From assembly GCF_004343775.1 (NCBI RefSeq), contig NZ_PTXL01000001.1:124001-188000 (forward strand): a stretch of 64,000 nt of DNA, in the 5' to 3' direction. Numbering within the stretch: the stretch's first letter is position 1; each line of letters starts with the position of its first letter. The notes under the pieces were generated by a model. That model ran no database searches. It was not told the origin of the DNA and saw only the letters and a program-made list of their open reading frames with translations. Source of the DNA: Burkholderia sp. SRS-46. Lineage in GTDB: Bacteria; Pseudomonadota; Gammaproteobacteria; Burkholderiales; Burkholderiaceae. This document shows, piece by piece, positions 54,517 through 64,000 of this stretch. A program made the translations under genes and the position numbers.

Positions 54517-55102
54517 GACCGTGGGCGTGCCCGTGCGCGCATCCCGGGCCATGCTGGTGATCGTGATCGTGCGAATGCGAGTGGCCATGATGCTCGCCGA
54601 ACACCTGCTGCGCGAGCGCGTAATCCTCGGCGAACGTCGCGTCGTGCCCATGCTTGTGGCCGCCGCCATACGCGCCGGCTTCCGGCTGGAACGGCGCGTC
54701 GATCTGCTCGACCTGCGCGCCGAGCCGCCGCAGCATGTCGGCGAGCACGGGATCGGCCTCGAGCTTCAGGTAGCCGTCGCCGATCTCGACCGGCGTGTGG
54801 CGATTGCCGAGGTGATACGCGGCGCGCGTGAACGTCAGCGGATCCGGCGCGCGAACGAGCAGCACGGTTTCGGTCGCGGCCGCGACGCGCACGAGCGCGC
54901 CGTCGTCGGCGACCAGCACGTCGCCGTCGCGCAGCACGGTGCCGCGCGGCAGCACGAGCGCGACGTCTTCGCCGCTGTCGAGCGTGGCCGCGAGGCGGCT
55001 CCTGCAGCGGGCGTCGTAGGCGAGCGTGAGCGTCGGCGCGCGCGCGACGAGCGACGCGGCGAGCTTCACGTTCGGGGCAATGCGTTTGTCGAGAGTGCGC
55101 AT
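54503..55102 (-). CDS. ureE: Urease nickel metallochaperone UreE
   Basis: 199 aa. N-terminal peptide-binding-like domain ([16 protein letters not shown]), then the nickel-binding domain with [12 protein letters not shown] (residues about 97-108). The C-terminus, from about residue 148, is strikingly His-rich (about 18 His), the usual nickel-storage tail. Located between ureC and ureF, overlapping ureF by 14 bases. Confidence 0.95.
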   Translation of the reverse strand: MRTLDKRIAPNVKLAASLVARAPTLTLAYDARCRSRLAATLDSGEDVALVLPRGTVLRDGDVLVADDGALVRVAAATETVLLVRAPDPLTFTRAAYHLGNRHTPVEIGDGYLKLEADPVLADMLRRLGAQVEQIDAPFQPEAGAYGGGHKHGHDATFAEDYALAQQVFGEHHGHSHSHDHDHQHGPGCAHGHAHGHDHR

Positions 55103-55119
55103 GATTCGGGAACCGGAAA

Positions 55120-56826
<1,707 letters not shown>

Positions 56827-56854
56827 GTCCTGTTCCTGAAGAGCGGGGCGCGGC

Positions 56855-57160
56855 TTACAGCGGCCCCATCACCTTGCCCTGAAAGCCGTAGACGGCACGT
56901 TCGCCCGCGAGCGCGACGAGCTCGACGGTGCGCGTCTGGCCCGGCTCGAAGCGCACCGCCGTGCCGGCCGCGATGTTGAGCCGGAAGCCGCGCGCGGCGG
57001 CGCGGTCGAACGACAGTGCGTCGTTGACTTCGAAGAAGTGGTAGTGCGAGCCGACCTGCACGGGGCGGTCGCCGGTGTTCGCGACGACGAGCGTCAGCGT
57101 CGCGCGGCCCGCGTTCAGCTCGTGCTCGCCGTCGTCGGTGAGGATTTCGCCGGGAATCAT
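56855..57160 (-). CDS. ureB: Urease subunit beta UreB
   Basis: 101 aa, complete small structural subunit. [19 protein letters not shown] and [23 protein letters not shown] are diagnostic. Ten bases after ureA and before ureC, the usual bacterial three-subunit order. Confidence 0.97.
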   Translation of the reverse strand: MIPGEILTDDGEHELNAGRATLTLVVANTGDRPVQVGSHYHFFEVNDALSFDRAAARGFRLNIAAGTAVRFEPGQTRTVELVALAGERAVYGFQGKVMGPL

Positions 57161-57170
57161 GCGCAGGGCC

Positions 57171-57473
57171 TCAGGGAATCGGGTGATGGACGGTGACGAG
57201 CTTCGTGCCGTCCGGGAAGGTCGCCTCGACCTGGATGTCGGGAATCATTTCCGGCACGCCGTCCATCACGTCGTCGCGCGTGAGCAGCGTCGTGCCGTAG
57301 TGCATCACCTCGGCGACGGTCTTGCCGTCGCGCGCGGCTTCCATCAGCGCGGCGGTGATGAACGCGACCGCTTCCGGATAGTTGAGCTTCAGGCCGCGCG
57401 CGCGACGGCGCTCGGCCAGCAACGCGGCCGTGAAGATCAGCAGCTTGTCTTTTTCGCGGGGAGTCAGTTTCAT
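57171..57473 (-). CDS. ureA: Urease subunit gamma UreA
   Basis: 100 aa, complete. [23 protein letters not shown] at the start and [36 protein letters not shown] at the end are the conserved features. A 236-base gap separates it from ureD upstream; no gene or clear promoter was seen there. Confidence 0.97.
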
Positions 57474-57709
57474 GAAGGCAAACGTTCAGGAAAACGTAAT
57501 TTTTCTCGGTGCGCCGCGGCGGTGCGAAAGCGCGGCCCATCGTAGCACCGCGCCGTTCGGCGTGCGCTGTGTATCGGATCTGTAAGCAGCAAGTCGCGTG
57601 CCATGCATGCGAAACGCACGCGGATGCGCGTTCGTGGTGCGCATTGCCTGCGCGGCGTGCGGCGCGCGGCGCGGCGCTGCGCCGAAGTGGTGCGTTCAGG
57701 CGGAAAGGA

Positions 57710-59378
<1,669 letters not shown>

Positions 59379-59382
59379 CGCA

Positions 59383-60240
59383 TTACCGTCCGAGATAAGA
59401 CTCGATCACCGCGTCGTCGCGCTTGACCTGGTCGAGGGTGCCTTGCGCGAGCACCGCGCCTTCGGCCATCACCGTCACGCGGCCCGTGTCGCCTGCGAGC
59501 GCCGCGACGAATTCCATGTCGTGCTCGACGACCATCATCGAGCAGGTGCCGCGCAGCGTGTTCAGCAGCTCGGCGAGCTCCATCGTCTCGTGGTCGGTCA
59601 TCCCGGCCGCGGGCTCGTCGAGCAGCAGCAGCGCGGGGCGCTGCATCAGCAGCATGCCGATCTCGAGCCGCTGCTTCTGCCCGTGCGACAGCTCGCCGGC
59701 CGCTTGATACGCATGATCCTCGAGGCCGATCAGCGCGAGCGTCTCCTCGATCTTCGCCTGCGCCGCGCGGTCGAGCCGGGCGCGCAGCGACGCGAGCCAG
59801 CCCTTGTCGGCCTGCATCGCGAGCTCGAGGTTTTCCCACACGGGGTGCTGCTCGAACACGGTCGGCTTCTGGAACTTGCGGCCGATGCCGGTGCGCGCGA
59901 TTTCCGGCTCGCTCATGCGCGCGAGGTCGATTGTCTGGCCGAGAAACACCTTGCCCGCGTCGGGGCGCGTCTTGCCGGTGATCACGTCCATCATCGTCGT
60001 CTTGCCCGCGCCGTTCGGGCCGATCACGCAGCGCAGCTCGCCCGCGTCGATCGCGAGCGACAGCTTGTTCAATGCACGAAAGCCGTCGAAGCTCACCTCG
60101 ATGTCCTCGAGATACAGGATCGTGCCGTGCGACGTGTCGATGCCGGGCGGCACGACGCGCCCCATCGACGCGGTGCCGCTGACCGCGAGCAGTTCGTCCT
60201 CGGCCGGCGGCGTGAATTGGTAGAGTGCCGTTCCGTTCAT
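59383..60240 (-). CDS. urtD: Urea ABC transporter ATP-binding protein UrtD
   Basis: 285-aa LivG-type ATPase with an about 40-residue N-terminal extension before the ABC core. Walker A VIGPNGAGKTTMMDVITG, signature LSHGQKQRLEIGMLL, Walker B LLLLDEPAAGMTD, H-loop VVEHDMEFV. Its ATG shares one base with the urtC stop (TGATG on the minus strand). Confidence 0.95.
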   Translation of the reverse strand: MNGTALYQFTPPAEDELLAVSGTASMGRVVPPGIDTSHGTILYLEDIEVSFDGFRALNKLSLAIDAGELRCVIGPNGAGKTTMMDVITGKTRPDAGKVFLGQTIDLARMSEPEIARTGIGRKFQKPTVFEQHPVWENLELAMQADKGWLASLRARLDRAAQAKIEETLALIGLEDHAYQAAGELSHGQKQRLEIGMLLMQRPALLLLDEPAAGMTDHETMELAELLNTLRGTCSMMVVEHDMEFVAALAGDTGRVTVMAEGAVLAQGTLDQVKRDDAVIESYLGR

Positions 60241-61424
60241 CAGCGTTGCCCCTTCGCCAGCACGGTTTCGACGAGCCCCATGATCCCGCGCGGCAGCAGC
60301 AGCGGCACGAGCACGAAGATCAGGCCAAGGAAGAACAGCCAGTACTCGGCGAAGTACGCGGTGAACAGGCTCTTCGCGCCGTTGACCGCGAACGCGCCGA
60401 CGATCGGCCCGATCAGCGTGCCGCGTCCGCCGACCGCGACCCAGATCGCCATTTCGATCGAGTTGCCCGGCGACATCTCGCCGGGGTTGATGATGCCGAC
60501 CTGGGGCACGTACAGCGCGCCGGCAATCCCGCACAGCACGGCCGACGCGGTCCACACGAACAGCTTGTACGCAAGCGGGCTGTAGCCGAGAAACATCAGC
60601 CGCGTCTCGCCGTCGCGCACCGCGGTGACGACGCGTCCGAGCTTGCTCGTGACGATCGCGCGCGCGGCGACGAACGCGAGCACGAGCGTCGCGAAAGTCA
60701 GCAGGAACAGCGCCGTGCGCGTGCCGGGCGACGTGATCGGGAAGCCCGCGATGCGCTTGAAGTCGGTGAAGCCGTTGTTGCCGCCGAAGCCCGTTTCGTT
60801 GCGATAGAACAGCAGCATCGCGGCGAACGTCGTCGCCTGCGTGATGATCGACAGGTACACGCCCTTCACGCGCGAGCGGAACGTGAAGAAGCCGAACACC
60901 CACGCGAGCACGGCCGGCACGAGCACGACCAGCAGCAGCGCGACCGCGAGATGCTGCGTGCCGCTCCAGTACCACGGCAGCTGGTGCCAGTCGAGGAACA
61001 CCATGAAGTCGGGCAGGTCGCTGCCGTACTTGCCGTCGCGGCCGATCTCGCGCATCAGGTACATGCCGATCGCATAGCCGCCGAGCGCGAAGAACAGGCC
61101 GTGGCCGAGGCTCAGGATGCCGCAGTAGCCCCACACGAGATCGAGCGCGAGCGCCGCGATCGCATAGCACATCAGCTTGCCGGTGAGCGTCATCGCATAC
61201 GCGGAAAGATGGAACGCGCTCGACTCGGGCGCGACCAGCGCCGCGAGCGGCACGCCGACGCCGATCGCGACGCACAGCGCGACGAGCGCGAGCCACGCGC
61301 GGCGCGACAGCAGCGCGGGGCGCGGCGGCAGGCCGAGCGCGAAGCCGTCCTGTGCGCGCGTGCCGGCGGGCGGCGCCGGCGCATCGGCGACCGGGTTCGA
61401 CAGGGAATTGGTGATCGAAGTCAT
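60240..61424 (-). CDS. urtC: Urea ABC transporter permease UrtC
   Basis: 394-aa LivM-type inner-membrane permease with about ten membrane segments. WGYCGILSLGHGLFFALGGYAIGMYLM and the cytosolic SRVKGVYLSIITQATTFAAML loop are conserved in UrtC. The start ATG lies one base after the urtB stop region; the two genes are nearly abutting. Confidence 0.95.
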   Translation of the reverse strand: MTSITNSLSNPVADAPAPPAGTRAQDGFALGLPPRPALLSRRAWLALVALCVAIGVGVPLAALVAPESSAFHLSAYAMTLTGKLMCYAIAALALDLVWGYCGILSLGHGLFFALGGYAIGMYLMREIGRDGKYGSDLPDFMVFLDWHQLPWYWSGTQHLAVALLLVVLVPAVLAWVFGFFTFRSRVKGVYLSIITQATTFAAMLLFYRNETGFGGNNGFTDFKRIAGFPITSPGTRTALFLLTFATLVLAFVAARAIVTSKLGRVVTAVRDGETRLMFLGYSPLAYKLFVWTASAVLCGIAGALYVPQVGIINPGEMSPGNSIEMAIWVAVGGRGTLIGPIVGAFAVNGAKSLFTAYFAEYWLFFLGLIFVLVPLLLPRGIMGLVETVLAKGQR

Positions 61425-61425
61425 A

Positions 61426-63045
61426 TCAAGCCTCCGCGCTGCGGCCCTTCAGGGCGAACATGCCCTGCGGACGCTTCTGGATGAACAGCACGATCATCAC
61501 GAGCACCGCGATCTTCGCGAGCACCGCGCCCCAGAACGGCTCGATCGCCTTGCTGACGAGGCCGAGCCCGAAGCCGCCGAGCACGGTGCCGGCGATCTGC
61601 CCGACGCCGCCGAGCACGACGGCCATGAACGAATCGATGATGTAGTTCTGGCCGAGATCCGGGCCGACGTTGCCGATCTGCGACAGCGCGCAGCCGCCGA
61701 GGCCGGCGATGCCCGCGCCGAACGCGAACGCATATGCGTCGACGCGCGCGGTCTTCACGCCGACGCACGCGGCCATCCGGCGGTTCTGCGTGACCGCGCG
61801 CACGAACAGGCCGAGCCGCGTCCGGGTCAGCACGGCCCACGCGACGAACACCACGGCGAGCGCGAACGCGAGGATCGCGAGCCGGTTGTACGGCAGGATC
61901 AGGTTCTGCATCACCGTCACGCCGCCGCTCATCCACGACGGGTTCACGACCTGCACGTTCTGCGCGCCGAACAGCATCCGCGTTGCCTGGATCAGGATCA
62001 GGCTCACGCCGAAAGTCGCGAGCAGCGTCTCGAGCGGGCGGCCGTACAGGTGCCGCAGCACCAGCCGTTCGAGCACGATGCCGACCAGCGCGGCCGTCGC
62101 GAACGATGCGGGCACCGCGACGAGCGGATACCAGTCGAACGCGCCCGGCGCGTAGCGCTGGATCAGCGTCTGCACGACATAGGTTGCGTACGCACCGATC
62201 ATCAGGAATTCGCCGTGCGCCATGTTGATCACGCCGATCAGCCCGTAGGTGATCGCGAGGCCGAGCGCGGCGAGCAGCAGCACGCTGCCGAGCGACAGGC
62301 CCGCGAACAGCGTGCCCGCGATCTCGCCGCGGCGCTGCAACGCGTGCAGTGCGTCGAGCCCTTGCTGCGCGGCATCGCGCACGCGTGCATCGGGCTCCGC
62401 GAAGCTGCCGTCCGCGTTCTTCGCGACGAGCGGGCGCAACGGCTCGATCATGTCGAGGTCGCGACGCGCGGCGACGACCTGCACGGCTTCGAGCCGCTTC
62501 GCGGGATCGGCGTCGTGCAGCGCGGCGATCGCCCACAGCGCGTCGAGGCGGCGCTTCAGCGACGGGTCGGTTTCCTTCGCGCGGGCGCGATCGATCATCG
62601 GCTTCAGCGCGGGGTCGGGCGCTTTCAGCAACGCGTCGATCGCGTCGCGCCGCGCGGCGACGTCCGGCGACGCGAGCGCGAGACCGGACAACGCACCGGC
62701 GATCTTCGTGCGTAGCAGGTTGTTCAGCATCACCGGCTGCGCGTCGCCGGGCGGCGCGGCGGCCTGCGTGAGCGCGTCGTGCGCGGTGTCGCCGGTCTGG
62801 ATCAGGATGCGGCCGTCGCCGGTCGCGAGCGCGTCGCCGCTCGACAGCGCGTTGAGCAGCGTGACGGCGTGCGGATCCGCGTCGGCGGCGAGCCGTTCGA
62901 TCGCGGCCGTCTTCGCATCGAAGTCGTCGCCGGCGAGCGCGGCGGTGTCGGCGGCCGTCAGCGCGAACGCGGCGCGCGGCAGCCCGCCCGCGAGGGCGGC
63001 GCACGCGACGGCCGCGACGGCGGCGCGACGTAGGAATCTGGGCAT
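61426..63045 (-). CDS. urtB: Urea ABC transporter permease UrtB
   Basis: 539 aa. An N-terminal signal-like hydrophobic segment (FLRRAAVAAVACAALAGGLPRAAFA) leads into an about 220-residue helical periplasmic region of repeat character, then a LivH-type permease from about 250 with GLAITYGLIGVINMAHGEFLMIGAYATYV. The long N-terminal region is normal for UrtB and separates it from amino-acid LivH proteins. Start MPRFLRRAAVAAV preferred over upstream frames. Confidence 0.93.
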   Translation of the reverse strand: MPRFLRRAAVAAVACAALAGGLPRAAFALTAADTAALAGDDFDAKTAAIERLAADADPHAVTLLNALSSGDALATGDGRILIQTGDTAHDALTQAAAPPGDAQPVMLNNLLRTKIAGALSGLALASPDVAARRDAIDALLKAPDPALKPMIDRARAKETDPSLKRRLDALWAIAALHDADPAKRLEAVQVVAARRDLDMIEPLRPLVAKNADGSFAEPDARVRDAAQQGLDALHALQRRGEIAGTLFAGLSLGSVLLLAALGLAITYGLIGVINMAHGEFLMIGAYATYVVQTLIQRYAPGAFDWYPLVAVPASFATAALVGIVLERLVLRHLYGRPLETLLATFGVSLILIQATRMLFGAQNVQVVNPSWMSGGVTVMQNLILPYNRLAILAFALAVVFVAWAVLTRTRLGLFVRAVTQNRRMAACVGVKTARVDAYAFAFGAGIAGLGGCALSQIGNVGPDLGQNYIIDSFMAVVLGGVGQIAGTVLGGFGLGLVSKAIEPFWGAVLAKIAVLVMIVLFIQKRPQGMFALKGRSAEA

Positions 63046-63186
63046 CGGGAAGTCCTGGCTGGCGTGGAGTGGAAGTCTCGTGCGGCGATGCATGGGGCGC
63101 CGGCTGCGGCGGTTCGCCGGCGCAGCGACGGCAGCGGCCGCGGCCGGAACGCCGCGCACTCGCGCAGCGCCCCGGCCCGCGGCGCG

Positions 63187-64000
63187 TCAGGCCAGCGCCG
63201 CGCGCTGCCGGCGCAGGAACGCCGGGATCGAGCTGACGATGTCCGGCTTGCCCTGGTTGCCCGCGATGAACGGGCTCCACGGCTGCGCGCGCACCGCGGT
63301 CTTGGTCTTCCACACGACGTTGAACTGCCCGTCGCCGCGGATCTCGCCGATCATCACCGGCTTGTGCAGGTGATGGTTGCCGTCCATCGTCAGCGTGAAG
63401 CCCGACGGCGCGGTCACCGCCTGGCCGATCATCGCCGCGCGCACCTTGTCGACGTCGGTGCTCTTCGCCTTCTCGACCGCCTGCTTCCACATGTGGATGC
63501 CGACGAAGGTGGCTTCCATCGGGTCGTTGGTCACGCGCTTCGCGCCGCCGGGCAGGTTGTTCGCCTTCACCCACGCGCCGAACTGCTCCTTGAACTTCGC
63601 GTTCGCGGGGTTCTTCACCGACATGAAGTAGTTCCACGCGGCGAGGTGGCCGACGAGCGGCTTCGTGTCGATCCCGCGCAGTTCCTCCTCGCCGACCGAG
63701 AACGCGACGACCGGCACGTCGGTCGCCTTGATCCCCTGGTTGCCGAGTTCCTTGTAGAAGGGCACGTTCGAATCGCCGTTGATCGTCGAGATCACGGTGG
63801 TCTTGCCGCCCTGCGAGAAATTCTTGATGTTCGCGACGATGGTCTGGTAGTCGCTGTGGCCGAACGGCGTGTAGACCTCCTGAATGTCGGCGTCCTTCAC
63901 ACCCTTCGATTTCAGGAACGCGCGCAGGATCTTGTTGGTCGTGCGTGGATACACGTAGTCGGTGCCGAGCAGGAAGAAGCGCTTCGCGCCGCCGCCTTCC
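63187..64000 (-). CDS. urtA: Urea ABC transporter substrate-binding protein UrtA, N-terminus beyond the window
   Basis: About 271 C-terminal residues of an about 420-aa periplasmic binding protein; the coding frame remains open to base 64000. Diagnostic UrtA stretches include RFFLLGTDYVYPRTTNK, NPMEATFVGIHMWKQAVEKA, and GFTLTMDGNHHLHKPVMIGEI. The signal peptide is outside the window. First gene of the urtABCDE run, separated by 141 bases from urtB. Confidence 0.93.
   Translation of the reverse strand, partial: EGGGAKRFFLLGTDYVYPRTTNKILRAFLKSKGVKDADIQEVYTPFGHSDYQTIVANIKNFSQGGKTTVISTINGDSNVPFYKELGNQGIKATDVPVVAFSVGEEELRGIDTKPLVGHLAAWNYFMSVKNPANAKFKEQFGAWVKANNLPGGAKRVTNDPMEATFVGIHMWKQAVEKAKSTDVDKVRAAMIGQAVTAPSGFTLTMDGNHHLHKPVMIGEIRGDGQFNVVWKTKTAVRAQPWSPFIAGNQGKPDIVSSIPAFLRRQRAALA

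Overview
The window is about 64 kb of high-GC DNA that reads as chromosome 1 of a Burkholderia-type betaproteobacterium. The basis is gene order and protein character: groEL, thiD, rubredoxin, pyrRBC, apaH followed directly by rmlBACD-wzm-wzt, an LPS core block with a Kdo hydroxylase between waaC and waaA, and a urt-ure urea block. The species cannot be fixed from the sequence alone. No rRNA, tRNA, CRISPR array, transposase or phage gene was seen.

Layout. (1) 1-9115, housekeeping: 3' part of groEL, thiD, rubredoxin, a 435-aa FimL/PilL-like protein, yqgE-ruvX-pyrR-pyrB-pyrC' and plsC. (2) 9219-15638, conserved start of the O-antigen locus: apaH, then rmlBACD (dTDP-rhamnose) and the ABC exporter wzm-wzt. 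wzm has a good promoter and an ops-like element in its long leader. (3) 15639-37817, variable sugar cargo. A plus-strand block holds a TIM-barrel isomerase, a PtmA-like SDR, a ThDP enzyme and two more SDRs. It converges on a long minus-strand block: an acyltransferase, gmhB, a GT2, gmhA, rfbF-rfbG-rfbH, an epimerase, hddC, a CBS-hddA fusion, a NeuB-isomerase fusion and a large glycosyltransferase. Beyond it lies a plus-strand Stf0-type sulfotransferase with a novel N-terminal domain. (4) 37818-48049, conserved end of the O-antigen/core locus: GT2, wbiG-, wbiH- and wbiI-like genes, then on the minus strand a second polyprenyl-phosphate transferase, galE, two glycosyltransferases and a Wzx-like flippase. 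(5) 48291-53122: phosphoglucomutase/phosphomannomutase, waaC, kdoO and waaA. (6) 53172-64000, minus strand: urtABCDE (urea ABC importer, urtA cut by the window end) running into ureDABCEFG (nickel urease).

How the parts fit. The cargo encodes two recognisable activated-sugar routes: CDP-4-keto-3,6-dideoxyglucose (RfbF/G/H) and GDP-D-glycero-D-manno-heptose (GmhA, HddA, GmhB, HddC). It also holds a less familiar set: a ThDP carboligase-like enzyme, four isomerase or SDR genes, and a NeuB-like PEP-condensing enzyme fused to a second TIM barrel. The most interesting reading is that this locus builds an unusual branched or higher-carbon deoxy sugar for the O antigen. RfbFGH plus a ThDP enzyme plus a reductase is the logic known for yersiniose A. 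The acyltransferase and sulfotransferase may then decorate the polymer. The urea importer and urease together form a uptake-and-hydrolysis unit.
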